Assembly (NCBI GenBank): GCA_036479115.1
Contig: JAZGFD010000042.1
Span: 1-52,141 of the forward strand
Source: UBA7328 sp036479115
GTDB taxonomy: Bacteria; Bacteroidota; Bacteroidia; Chitinophagales; Saprospiraceae
DNA: 52,141 bases
Direction of reading: 5' to 3'
Shown here in pieces: positions 8,893 to 17,276 of this stretch (the first letter of the stretch is position 1; each line of letters opens with the position of its first letter). The position numbers and the translations under genes were made by a program. The notes under the pieces were generated by a model. That model saw only the letters and a program-made list of their open reading frames with translations, was not told the DNA's origin and ran no database searches.

Positions 8893-10707
8893 ATGCTAGA
8901 ATACGTTAACACAGAACAGATAAAATTTCTTCTTCATGAAGTACATGATGTGCAGGATGTCTTAAAATTACGGAGGTTTCAAGATTTTGATAGTGAAGCC
9001 ATTAATATATTAGTCGATTCAGCTGAGGATTTTGCTGACAAAGAACTACATCCATATTTTCAGGAAATTGATCAATTTGGAGTAAAGTATGACAATGGTG
9101 AGATCATTGTACATCCAAGAGTAGGGGAGATGATGAAAAAATCAGGTGAGAATGGGTTCATCTGTTCAGCATTTGACTATGAAGATGGAGGCGTTCAGAC
9201 ACCACATATGGCCCTGACAGCGGTAAGTATTATTTTCTCATCAGCTGATAACACCATTATGTCTTATACTGGCCTTACTGCAGGAGCAGCATCACTTATA
9301 CAGTCATTTGGAGACAGAGAGCAGTTTGATGCCTTTGTGCCGAATATGATGGCAGGTAAGTGGCAAGGTACCATGTGTTTGACAGAGCCACAAGCAGGCA
9401 GCTCACTGAGCGATATCAAGACTGCTGCATATTTGCAAAAAGATGGTACCTATAAAATAGAAGGACAAAAAATATTTATCACAGCAGGAGAGCACAATCA
9501 AGTAGATAATATAGTGCATTTATTACTAGCCAGAATAGAAGGTGCTCCTCTTGGCACGAAAGGAATCAGTCTTTTTATTGTGCCAAAGCATAGAATTAAT
9601 GATGACGGTAGTTTAGAATATAATGATGTCTTTTGTGCCGGGGATTTTATAAAAATGGGACAAAGAGGTGCTTCTACAACTCATCTTGTTTTTGGTGAGG
9701 ATAAAAATTGTACTGGATATTTAGTAGGTGACGCTAATAATGGCCTAAAATATATGTTCCAAATGATGAATGGAGCAAGATTAGACGTAGGTGTGACCGC
9801 AATGTCTATTGCAAATGCAGCATATCACAAATCGCTACAATATGCTAAAGAAAGACCCCAAGGAAGGAAACTTGCCAATGGTGATACTAAGAATCCGAAT
9901 AGAGAACAAGTAGCCATTATTGAACACCCTGATGTGCGCAGAATGCTTCTTTTGCAAAGAGCTATAGTGGATGGTTCTCTTAGCCTGGCTTTTGCAACGG
10001 CTAAGTATATGGATATATCCTACCACTCACCAGATAAAGAAGAAAGAGAAGTGGCACATAATCTGTTAGAGATTTTGACACCTATAGTTAAAACATATCC
10101 TTCAGAAATGGGACGAATATCAGTGAGCAATGGCCTTCAAGTTTTTGGAGGATATGGCTTCACTTGTGATTTTCCTCTGGAGCAATATCACAGAGATATT
10201 AGAATTACAGCTCTATACGAAGGCACTACTGGAATACAATCAATGGATTTACTAGGCAGAAAAGTTACAATGAATAATGGTGCAGCCATGTTTGCATTAG
10301 CAGCAGAAGTGAAAAAAGCGATTGCGGCAGCACAGACCTATGATGATTTAAAACCTTATGCCAAAATACTAGACGACAAACTCAATCTTATGCAAACAGT
10401 ATTAGGGAAATTGATGGGATTTGCAATGTCTGGCAACTACGAAAGATTTCTTTCAGATGCTACAATATTTATGGATTTCATGTCTACAATTGTGATAGGA
10501 TGGCAATGGATCAACATGGCCACATCAGCCAAGGAAGCAATGGTAACAAGTAAAATGACTTATTCAGAAGATTTTTATAAAAATCAAGTTCATACAATGA
10601 AGTTTTTTTATAAGTATGAAATGCCTAAAACTCTTGGCCTCGCCGAAACTCTTATGAGCGATGAGGTGTTAACAATTAAAATGAAAGAAGAAAAAGTATT
10701 TGCATAA
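8893..10707 (+). CDS. Acyl-CoA dehydrogenase, FadE-like long form
   Basis: A 604-residue flavoprotein, predicted to catalyse the first FAD-dependent step of fatty-acid beta-oxidation (acyl-CoA to trans-2-enoyl-CoA). The order is: N-terminal helical domain (about 40-150), middle beta domain with the substrate/FAD motif MCLTEPQAGSSLSDI (about 165-180), and C-terminal helical domain with FGGYGF and the catalytic-Glu region ALYEGTTGIQ (about 417-450). An extra C-terminal region of about 140 residues matches the extended family rather than the usual 380-residue enzymes. An ATG start follows an A-rich leader. An A element lies on each side (A2 upstream, A3 downstream). The SCP2 gene follows on the same strand. 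Chain-length specificity cannot be read from the sequence. Confidence 0.93.
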   Translation: MLEYVNTEQIKFLLHEVHDVQDVLKLRRFQDFDSEAINILVDSAEDFADKELHPYFQEIDQFGVKYDNGEIIVHPRVGEMMKKSGENGFICSAFDYEDGGVQTPHMALTAVSIIFSSADNTIMSYTGLTAGAASLIQSFGDREQFDAFVPNMMAGKWQGTMCLTEPQAGSSLSDIKTAAYLQKDGTYKIEGQKIFITAGEHNQVDNIVHLLLARIEGAPLGTKGISLFIVPKHRINDDGSLEYNDVFCAGDFIKMGQRGASTTHLVFGEDKNCTGYLVGDANNGLKYMFQMMNGARLDVGVTAMSIANAAYHKSLQYAKERPQGRKLANGDTKNPNREQVAIIEHPDVRRMLLLQRAIVDGSLSLAFATAKYMDISYHSPDKEEREVAHNLLEILTPIVKTYPSEMGRISVSNGLQVFGGYGFTCDFPLEQYHRDIRITALYEGTTGIQSMDLLGRKVTMNNGAAMFALAAEVKKAIAAAQTYDDLKPYAKILDDKLNLMQTVLGKLMGFAMSGNYERFLSDATIFMDFMSTIVIGWQWINMATSAKEAMVTSKMTYSEDFYKNQVHTMKFFYKYEMPKTLGLAETLMSDEVLTIKMKEEKVFA

Positions 10708-10728
10708 ATTTTCTAATTACTTTATTAT

Positions 10729-10799
10729 GTAACTACTCAGATGGAGTGTTTTTGAGATAAAAAGTTTTTATACCAAAATGGATACCAATTGTGTAGATA
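10729..10799 (+). repeat. Family A element, internally deleted copy A3
   Basis: The left end GTAACTACTCAGATGGAGTG is followed by the TTTTTGAGATAAAAAG segment, then a jump to a diverged right end (CCAAAATGGATACC...GTGTAGATA). At about 71 bp it retains both ends but lacks the centre. No clear target duplication. It begins 22 bases behind the acyl-CoA dehydrogenase stop codon. Confidence 0.65.
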
Positions 10800-10820
10800 T
10801 AAAAAACAAAAAAAAAATAA

Positions 10821-11117
10821 ATGGATATTCAAACAGTATTAGACCAGTTTAATGAGCAAGCCAAAGGAATGGATCCAATAGGTGGCATAGTAAAATTTGC
10901 TATAGATGACAAAGTGGTACTAATAGACGGGAAAGGAAGTGAAAACACACTTAGTTTTGAGGACGGTGAGGCGGATTGTACTATAACTACATCTATGGAA
11001 ACATTAATGAAAATGAAAAATGGAGATGTTAATCCAATGATGGCAGTCATGAGCGGCAAAGTAAAAATATCAGGAGATATGGGACTTGCTATGAAGCTAC
11101 AAGGCATGATGTCATAG
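10821..11117 (+). CDS. SCP2 sterol/lipid-binding domain protein
   Basis: A 98-residue stand-alone SCP2-fold protein. Visible family features are the central DGEADCTITTS stretch, the following METLMKMKNGDVNPM helix and the C-terminal GKVKISGDMGLAMKL motif. SCP2 domains bind acyl-CoA or other hydrophobic ligands in a tunnel, and stand-alone bacterial forms are thought to be lipid carriers. It lacks a signal peptide, so it is cytoplasmic. It follows the acyl-CoA dehydrogenase gene at 113 bp with element A3 between them, which suggests a shared role in lipid use, although co-transcription through A3 is unproven. ATG start at 10821 after an A-run leader. Confidence 0.9.
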   Translation: MDIQTVLDQFNEQAKGMDPIGGIVKFAIDDKVVLIDGKGSENTLSFEDGEADCTITTSMETLMKMKNGDVNPMMAVMSGKVKISGDMGLAMKLQGMMS

Positions 11118-11144
11118 CCTAATTTTACATGCTTGAAAAAAATT

Positions 11145-11180
11145 AAAACGTAAGTTGGATTTTTCAATACTACGTTTTTT
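11145..11180 (+). terminator. Possible terminator after the SCP2 gene
   Basis: AAAACGTA (11145-11152) pairs with TACGTTTT (11171-11178), and a T-rich tract (TTTTTTCTTTTTTTTT) follows. The loop is long (18 nt) and the stem AT-rich, so its efficiency is doubtful. Confidence 0.45.
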
Positions 11181-11347
11181 CTTTTTTTTTGAAAATGTGA
11201 ACTGGAGCAGTTAACCTTTCCAGAATAAATAAATATGGGCTTGTACAACTTATATAGTACTAATTTTCGTTTTGAAAATATGTCAGAGTAGAAGAAAACC
11301 TACCAGATTTCTGCTTACTTAGTGAGTGGAAGACTATTTTTGTTAAG

Positions 11348-11506
11348 GTAACTACTCAGGTGAGCGCTTTTGAAATAAAAAATTGTTATTTTTTTACCAG
11401 ATAAAGTTCATTTTTTGAGACATAACAGAGCTATGGCGAAAGAAATAGCTGAAATATGATAGATAAAATTTTTTTTATCCAAAATTGGCGCCACTTGAGT
11501 AGTTAC
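11348..11506 (+). repeat. Family A element, copy A4 (complete, 8-bp target duplication)
   Basis: A complete 159-bp element with ends GTAACTACTCAGGTGAGCGC and CCACTTGAGTAGTTAC. It is flanked by a perfect 8-bp direct repeat TTGTTAAG (11340-11347 and 11507-11514). It belongs to the short subfamily without the internal CCTG palindrome. It lies 31 bp upstream of the chosen start of the exported protein gene, so that gene's promoter must lie inside or beyond the element. Confidence 0.9.
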
Positions 11507-11537
11507 TTGTTAAGAATCGTTGTTGAATCTACCGAAA

Positions 11538-14096
11538 ATGAAAAAATATATACCTGTTCTTTTTATTTCTGTTCTATTTTCTCTACCACTTATTGCTCAG
11601 TTTGGCGTAGGTGGAGATGAGCAAGTCTTTCCTTTTGAAAGAGTATATCCTGCTACAATGGAGGATCATTTTACCATTGATCTTGACACCTTGCAGGGAG
11701 GGTCTTTTATTACTATGGCGGCTGAGAGAAACAGTAATCAAGAAATAAAAGGTATGAATGTGACTTCATTTGATGGCAAAGGAAATATCAATTGGACGAT
11801 GACATATAGTATCAAAAGAGGCCAAGATTTCACTATTTTAGGTGATATAGAAGTTGTAGGCGATGATTCTCTTGTTTTTACTTCTATCCTCGACACCATA
11901 ACATATCAAAGGATTATCACCAAAATTGGCGCTGATGGAGGATATGGATGGAGTAAACTTCTCAATGGTCAAGGAAGTACCAATCAAAATTATACTGGAG
12001 GATACGAGCTTGTAGCCGTGGCAGATAAAAAAATGATGGAAGTAAGCCAGTATATCAATGGAGGAAATGTAGACGTATACTTTTTATTGATGAATATCAA
12101 TGGAGAGGAAGTATTATCTAAATCTTTTAGTACAGGAGAAACGGACATCTTAGCGGATGTACTTGTTACTCAAGATACAACTATAGCAATATTGTCTCAT
12201 ACAGGAGCTAAAATCATCCTTTCAGAAATGGATACTTTAGGCAATATATTATCATCTCGCTCCTACGAGTCGCCTTTAGATAATGTCACTGGTATGACAG
12301 CAAGAAAATTAACCCAACTTACTAACGGGGATTTTGCAATTGTTGGAGATATTACCCAAAACAATGGCAGTGTTCAAAATCTAATATTACATCTAGATAG
12401 AGGAGGTGATGTAAAAACAGGGCATGTCATTGGTACCACAACAGGAAATGTCAACATTCTGGATATTGATGCAAGACCGGATAGTTCTATTCTTTTTATG
12501 GGCTTTACCAATGTGATAGAAGGTGAAGGAGAACCTTATATTGCTCAGTTAAACCTAGACTCCACATTGGGGTGGAATTCTGTTTCATTTAGGTCTGTTC
12601 CTAAAGATATTAATGGGTTTGCCGCTACAAAGGATGGAGGTGCCATCATGTATGTAAGTGGAGGTACTAGAAGAACAGAAGAAAGAGTAACGCCTTATTT
12701 GATAAGATATGATAAAATTGGTGCTAGAAACGGATTGTGTTTTGAACAAAAACTTAATATGACTTTGGCATTTACAGATATTACAATGTCAGAAATAACC
12801 CTTGCAGAAACAGCGGTAGTAACCCTCACTGACACAATAACCTTAAAAGATGAAGAATATCAAGGATTTATGCCTCCCATTCTATCTTTAAGGGATACCA
12901 CCTATTGCCCACAAGACCCTATTGACTTCCCCCTCGATGCTACCGTAGAAGGGGGATTGGGGTATTTTTGGAAGGGAGAGTTTGAAAGAACAGAAGATCC
13001 TAGAATAGTTGTAGCTAAAATGGCTGGAGAATATAGTGTTACAGTATCTGGCAGAAACAATGAAGGCATCACATGCTGGACACTTTGTGATACGACTAAT
13101 ATTACTCAGAAAGAATTTCCGATGGTTCAAATAGTACCAAATTTTGCAAGCTACTGCGAAACAGGAATGGCTATACTAGGTGTTTCAGCTAATAACGCAA
13201 TAGTGGAAATAGAATGGTCTACAGGCCTCACACAAGAGACACGCTTAGGAGTAACTGAAGGCGGAATGTATAGTGTTACAATTGTCGATGATTGTGGCAA
13301 TCAGGGCAGTGCAAGTATTAATATAAGCCAAGCAGATCTTAATATAGAATTGCCTCTTGTAGCCAATATAGAAGATACTTATTGCACCCTAGGGGCAGTG
13401 CGCATCAGCCTTGTAAATTTTAATGCCAACCCAGCAGGACTCACATGGTCAAATGGAGAAAGCGGAGTAACTTCTATTTTGGTATCACAGCCCGGTGACT
13501 ACTCTGTGATGTTTGAAGGGTTTTGTAGTGGCATGGCAGATATTAGTGTTTCTGCGAGCTTCTTTCTAGAAGATGGATCTATATCCATAAACCAATCTTG
13601 CGGAGCCAATTCAATTATTCTTTTAGCTACAGAAGAGAACATAGAAAGCAGAGAATGGTCTACAGGAAATATTGGCCTTTCGATAAGTGTGACAGAGCCT
13701 AATACTTATACCGTTACGGGCATAGATCCCTGTGGAGACCCGATAATTGCCGAAATAGAAATCACTCAGAATGATCTGGATAACTGTGGGGTAGAGCCAC
13801 CTATTACAGGAGATGAATGCATGGAATACCCAAATGCTTTTGTGCCAAATAGCAAAGATGAAATCAATAGAATATTTGCACCTAAAAGCGATTGTACTGA
13901 CTTAGAAAGTTATGTATTGAAAATATATAACCGATGGGGTAATAAAGTATTCGAATCAGAACAAGTAAATCTGGGTTGGGATGGTAGAAAAGGCAACAAA
14001 GATGCTCCTGCTGATGTGTATTTCTTTTATTCGACGTATAGTACTACAGGGGGAGCTATTTTTGAAGAAAAAGGAGACTTACTGCTCATCAGGTAA
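11538..14096 (+). CDS. Secreted protein with type IX secretion (gliding motility-associated, CHU_C) C-terminal domain
   Basis: Chosen start is the ATG at 11538, which gives a clean signal peptide (MKKYIPVLFISVLFSLPLIA) in an 852-residue protein; an in-frame TTG 18 bases upstream would only add six residues. The N-terminal half (about 30-440) is a beta-rich, propeller-like region without a named family. The middle (about 440-750) has Ig/SprB-like repeats with EWSTG or TWSNG and YSVT motifs. The last ~90 residues are the type B T9SS sorting domain: YPNAFVPNS, KIYNRWGNKVFES and GWDGRKGN. The product should cross the outer membrane through T9SS and be surface-attached or released. No enzymatic motif is seen. 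The ypdA gene follows after 50 bp. Confidence 0.88.
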   Translation: MKKYIPVLFISVLFSLPLIAQFGVGGDEQVFPFERVYPATMEDHFTIDLDTLQGGSFITMAAERNSNQEIKGMNVTSFDGKGNINWTMTYSIKRGQDFTILGDIEVVGDDSLVFTSILDTITYQRIITKIGADGGYGWSKLLNGQGSTNQNYTGGYELVAVADKKMMEVSQYINGGNVDVYFLLMNINGEEVLSKSFSTGETDILADVLVTQDTTIAILSHTGAKIILSEMDTLGNILSSRSYESPLDNVTGMTARKLTQLTNGDFAIVGDITQNNGSVQNLILHLDRGGDVKTGHVIGTTTGNVNILDIDARPDSSILFMGFTNVIEGEGEPYIAQLNLDSTLGWNSVSFRSVPKDINGFAATKDGGAIMYVSGGTRRTEERVTPYLIRYDKIGARNGLCFEQKLNMTLAFTDITMSEITLAETAVVTLTDTITLKDEEYQGFMPPILSLRDTTYCPQDPIDFPLDATVEGGLGYFWKGEFERTEDPRIVVAKMAGEYSVTVSGRNNEGITCWTLCDTTNITQKEFPMVQIVPNFASYCETGMAILGVSANNAIVEIEWSTGLTQETRLGVTEGGMYSVTIVDDCGNQGSASINISQADLNIELPLVANIEDTYCTLGAVRISLVNFNANPAGLTWSNGESGVTSILVSQPGDYSVMFEGFCSGMADISVSASFFLEDGSISINQSCGANSIILLATEENIESREWSTGNIGLSISVTEPNTYTVTGIDPCGDPIIAEIEITQNDLDNCGVEPPITGDECMEYPNAFVPNSKDEINRIFAPKSDCTDLESYVLKIYNRWGNKVFESEQVNLGWDGRKGNKDAPADVYFFYSTYSTTGGAIFEEKGDLLLIR

Positions 14097-14146
14097 TTGA
14101 TACAAGATATCTGAAAAGAAAGATAAAGGATATTTTGAAGACAGTA

Positions 14147-15118
14147 ATGGATTATGATCTGATAATAATTGGCGGTGGGCCTACAGGTATTAATGTAGGT
14201 GTAGAAGCTCAGAAAGCAGGTCTCTCTTATACCATCATCGAAAAAGGTCTTCTGGCAAATTCAATTTTTCGCTTTCCAGCAAACATGACTTTCTTTTCCA
14301 CTTCTAAGAATTTAGAAATCGTGGATATCCCTTTCATCTCGCATCAAGACAAACCCACAAGACGAGAAGCACTAGAATATTATCGGAGAATAGTAGACAG
14401 CTATGAGCTGAATATACACTTCTATGAGCCTGTAGAAATGATGCAAAAGCATGATGCCGATGACAAATGGTCAATTTTCACCTCAAAAAGGGAATATATT
14501 ACTAAAAGCGTAGTGGTAGCTACTGGTTTTTATGATACACCCAGACTGCTCAATGTGAAAGGCGAAGACCTACCCAAAGTAAAGCACTACTATGATGAGG
14601 CCCACCCATATGTAGGACAAAAAATACTCATCATAGGTGGCGCCAATTCTGGATGTGATGTAGCCCTTGAGACCTGGCAGAAAGGAGCAGAAGTGACCAT
14701 GGCCATCAGAGAGGCCAATCTTTATGAAAAAGTAAAATATTGGATATTACCTAATATTAATAATAGGATTAAAGAAGGAGAAATCATGGCTCATTTTAGT
14801 ACTGTAGTAAAAAAGATTAAACCAAAGAGTGTCATATTACACAATTCTGAAAGAGGAGAATTTGAAATAGAAAATGACTTTGTGTTGGCCATGACAGGTT
14901 ACAAACCAGACTATGATCTCATGGATCGCCTAAATATTCCATACACTGATGATGATGATAGAATCCCGCTCTACAATAAAGAAACCCTTGAATCCCCCTT
15001 GGGCAATGTATACATAGCTGGAGTACTTAATGCAGGTATGCGTACAAGCACATTATTCATTGAGAATACTAGGCATCATGCAGCGATAATTGTTCAGAAT
15101 ATTCTAAGGTGTGCATAA
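14147..15118 (+). CDS. ypdA: YpdA-family FAD/NAD(P) oxidoreductase, putative bacillithiol disulfide reductase
   Basis: 323 residues from the ATG at 14147; an in-frame TTG at 14135 is a less likely start. It has an N-terminal FAD-binding Rossmann motif IIGGGPTGINVGVEA (residues about 6-20) and a second nucleotide-binding motif IIGGANSGCDVALE (about 162-175), in the thioredoxin reductase-like fold. No CxxC redox pair is visible between the dinucleotide-binding regions, as expected for YpdA, which reduces oxidised bacillithiol with NADPH. The C-terminal GNVYIAGVLNAG segment fits the family. The gene is cytoplasmic, follows the T9SS protein on the same strand and converges with the DUF4159 gene. 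Confidence 0.88.
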   Translation: MDYDLIIIGGGPTGINVGVEAQKAGLSYTIIEKGLLANSIFRFPANMTFFSTSKNLEIVDIPFISHQDKPTRREALEYYRRIVDSYELNIHFYEPVEMMQKHDADDKWSIFTSKREYITKSVVVATGFYDTPRLLNVKGEDLPKVKHYYDEAHPYVGQKILIIGGANSGCDVALETWQKGAEVTMAIREANLYEKVKYWILPNINNRIKEGEIMAHFSTVVKKIKPKSVILHNSERGEFEIENDFVLAMTGYKPDYDLMDRLNIPYTDDDDRIPLYNKETLESPLGNVYIAGVLNAGMRTSTLFIENTRHHAAIIVQNILRCA

Positions 15119-15199
15119 CAGCACTATTTTTTTTTGCCTTTAAGCCAAAAAAATCCACCAGAATCTCGACCCAAAAGGTTTCAACCTCTTGACGGCAGC

Positions 15200-15877
15200 T
15201 TACTCCGAGAAAGCATATTGTAAAATGTTTGCTCCCATCCTCAATGCGGCGAGCCTTTTTGTAGGTGAGTCATTGTGCACTTCTTCATCTTCCCAGCCAT
15301 CACCGAGATCACTCTCATAGCTATAAAAACAGATGAGCCTATCTTCCCAGAATAGTCCAAACCCTTGTGCTGGATTGTCATCATGTTCGTGGATTTTTGG
15401 CAAACCATTGTCAAAATCATACTTCTGATGGTATATTTCATGATCAAATGGCAACTCTGAAAAAGACAATTCAGGAAAAACCTTTTTCATTGCTGGTCTT
15501 ACAAAAGGATCCATGCCGTAATTATCATCAATATGAAGGAAACCTCCAGCCATGAGATATTGTCTAAGGTTATCAGCATCAACATCAGAAAAAACCACAT
15601 TTCCATGACCTGTCATGTGTACCATTGGGTAGTCAAACAATTCTGGACTACTTACCTCTACAGTTCCATAATTAGCATCTATATTGGTATTCAGTTCACT
15701 ATTACAAAAAAGAGAAAGGTTAATGAGAGCTGTAGGATTTGAATACCAGTCTCCGCCTCCGCTATATTTTAAAAGGCCCAATTTAATGGTGTTTATTTCA
15801 GAAGGAGCCCATGCACTTCCAATAAAAATTGAAAAGATCAATGTCAGAATTATCCTCATTATTTTAAAATATTGCAT
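15200..15877 (-). CDS. DUF4159-domain exported protein
   Basis: 225 residues from the ATG at 15877; the internal Met at residue 7 (base 15859) gives a more typical signal peptide (MRIILTLIFSIFIGSAWA), so the start is uncertain by six codons. The mature part is one DUF4159 domain, with the recognisable stretches GGDWYSNP, MTGHG, GGFLHIDDNYG and FELPFDHEIY-like (here ELPFDHEIY) segments and a C-terminal ALRMGANILQYA. The family has a glutamine amidotransferase-like fold of unknown function. It commonly neighbours rsmE in Bacteroidota; here rsmE lies upstream on the same strand, but a B element with a nested insert separates them by 557 bp. Probably periplasmic. Confidence 0.85.
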   Translation of the reverse strand: MQYFKIMRIILTLIFSIFIGSAWAPSEINTIKLGLLKYSGGGDWYSNPTALINLSLFCNSELNTNIDANYGTVEVSSPELFDYPMVHMTGHGNVVFSDVDADNLRQYLMAGGFLHIDDNYGMDPFVRPAMKKVFPELSFSELPFDHEIYHQKYDFDNGLPKIHEHDDNPAQGFGLFWEDRLICFYSYESDLGDGWEDEEVHNDSPTKRLAALRMGANILQYAFSE

Positions 15878-16101
15878 TGTAACTAAGACATTATTTTTAA
15901 GGGTGACGTGTTATCTCTCAAAATTCACTTATTTAATGGGGAGTATCCTATATTCAAGTAAGAAATTGCACGAGATTTATATTTTTAACATTTTATTATC
16001 TTTTGGCCAAAGGTTTTCAACCAAATAGCGTATGAAAGATACAATTTGATATGCACTCATATATAATGTTTATTATCATGCATTATTTTGCAAATGCCAA
16101 A

Positions 16102-16433
16102 ATTGAGTCTACTCTGGAAACTAATTTTTTTCATAAAAAGAGTTGTTTTGCATGAAATATATATTTTTTGAGATTCGATGATGCCTGAGTATCAGCGAGT
16201 TGAAATAAATGTGAAGTTCGCTCACCAATTCTCAGTTTAGTCATTTGGGAGCATCTAAAATGTAAAGGGTATTAGGAAAACACCCCTTAATCAGGTTCAG
16301 ATTAGGCGGCACATTCCCTTTATCGCCTACTTTCCCATCTCAACTGAGAATTTCTGAAGTTCGCCAAAAGATTTATGCAGAGCTTGTCGAAGTAAAATTT
16401 TTTGATTTTGTAAGTTTTCGGAGTGGACTCAAT
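16102..16433 (+). repeat. Family B element, copy B2, interrupted by insert D
   Basis: Left end ATTGAGTCTACTCTGGAAAC at 16102 and right end TTTTCGGAGTGGACTCAAT finishing at 16433. Removing the insert at 16222-16354 plus one copy of its flanking repeat restores a B element of about 189 bp, close to B4. The right terminus touches the last codons of rsmE (stop at 16435), so rsmE ends at the element boundary. Confidence 0.85.
16222..16354. mobile_element. Insert D: 133-bp inverted-repeat element nested in B2
   Basis: The insert interrupts B2 and is flanked by the 10-bp direct repeat TGAAGTTCGC (16212-16221 and 16355-16364), which occurs once (as gtaaagttcgtc) in the uninterrupted copy B4. Near its ends are inverted repeats AATTCTCAGTT (16227-16237) and AACTGAGAATT. 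The interior has no open frame. Only one copy is seen in this window. Confidence 0.7.
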
Positions 16434-16434
16434 A

Positions 16435-17133
16435 TTACCCCCTATTTTTTAGTGCTACAATTTGACATGCTGTAATTCCTGCTGTCTCTGTACGTAATCT
16501 ACTTTCACTAATATTCACTTGTTGCCATCCATTTTGATGTGCAATAGATAACTCTTCATCTGTAAAATCACCCTCCGGCCCTATCAAAATGAACGAAGCA
16601 ATCCCAACTTGTAAGGTATCTAGAAGGTGGGGATTTCCTAAAGCATAATGGCAGATATATTTGTGTTGATAATTTGTGTTTGACAATACGTCTTTAATAA
16701 CTTTTACCTCATTTAGTATTGGAAAGTAAGCTCTCATTGATTGCTTCATAGCGCTGATTACTATTGCCTCTGCCCTGTCCTTTCTAAATTTTCCTTTTAG
16801 TGTCCTATTACATTCTAGTGGTTGGATGTTTTGGACACCTATTTCTGTTGCCTTTTCAAGAAACCATTCAAATCTGTTGGTATTTTTTAATAAAGACATT
16901 CCTATTGTTGGATGGTAAATATCTGGCTCTGAATGCTTGTAAGATTGTATAGTAAATGTCACATTATTCCGTTCAATTTCTATAATCTTACATTGATGAA
17001 TATTGCCCTTTCCGTCAAGAACAGTAATATTATCACCTATCTTTTTTCGCAGTACTTTATAACAATGCCTAGAATCTTCGGCACTTAATTCTCCAAATTC
17101 AGCATTAATAAGTTGAGAATAAAAGACAATCAT
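16435..17133 (-). CDS. rsmE: 16S rRNA m3U1498 methyltransferase RsmE
   Basis: 232 residues with an ATG start. The N-terminal PUA-like part (about 1-70) includes HCYKVLRKKIGD. The C-terminal SPOUT methyltransferase domain has the knot motifs ILIGPEGDFTDEEL (about 181-195) and SESRLRTETAGITA (about 206-220), which bind S-adenosylmethionine. The enzyme methylates N3 of U1498 in 16S rRNA. Length is normal for Bacteroidota. The last codons abut element B2. It diverges from rseP across a 143-bp gap that must hold both promoters. Confidence 0.95.
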   Translation of the reverse strand: MIVFYSQLINAEFGELSAEDSRHCYKVLRKKIGDNITVLDGKGNIHQCKIIEIERNNVTFTIQSYKHSEPDIYHPTIGMSLLKNTNRFEWFLEKATEIGVQNIQPLECNRTLKGKFRKDRAEAIVISAMKQSMRAYFPILNEVKVIKDVLSNTNYQHKYICHYALGNPHLLDTLQVGIASFILIGPEGDFTDEELSIAHQNGWQQVNISESRLRTETAGITACQIVALKNRG

Positions 17134-17209
17134 GATAATTGAAATTGGTAAAACTAATTTATCTAAAGATGTGTTTTAAATAGAGCATGAAAAATACTCC
17201 GTATTTGTA

Positions 17210-17217
17210 TACTTTTG
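17210..17217 (+). promoter_or_regulatory. Candidate -7 box (TACTTTTG) for rseP
   Basis: A perfect match to the Bacteroidota TAnnTTTG box, 60 bp upstream of the rseP ATG in the rsmE/rseP divergent gap. No clear -33 TTTG at the preferred distance. Confidence 0.4.
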
Positions 17218-17276
17218 GCACCATTCTGATGGAAACTTTACCATCCATTTAATTTTATTAATGAGAAGACGATAAT

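Larger units (their letters stand above)
11118..11537. other. 420-bp intergenic region
   Basis: Contains the weak terminator at 11145-11180 and element A4 (11348-11506). Bases 11181-11339 hold nothing I recognise. Confidence 0.6.
15878..16434. other. 557-bp intergenic region between the rsmE and DUF4159 genes
   Basis: Mostly element B2 with insert D (16102-16433). Bases 15878-16101 are AT-rich with no recognised feature; a promoter for the DUF4159 gene (minus strand) should lie here. Confidence 0.55.

Noticed and set aside
15684..16028. Open frame opposite the DUF4159 gene
   Set aside because: It overlaps a well-supported gene on the other strand and runs into AT-rich intergenic sequence.
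16222..16354. Possible TPP riboswitch in insert D because ATCAGGTTCA occurs there
   Set aside because: Only this core decamer fits; the CTGAGA and GTAGGGAA-type conserved segments are absent in the right order, it is not upstream of a thiamine gene, and it lies within a nested insertion.
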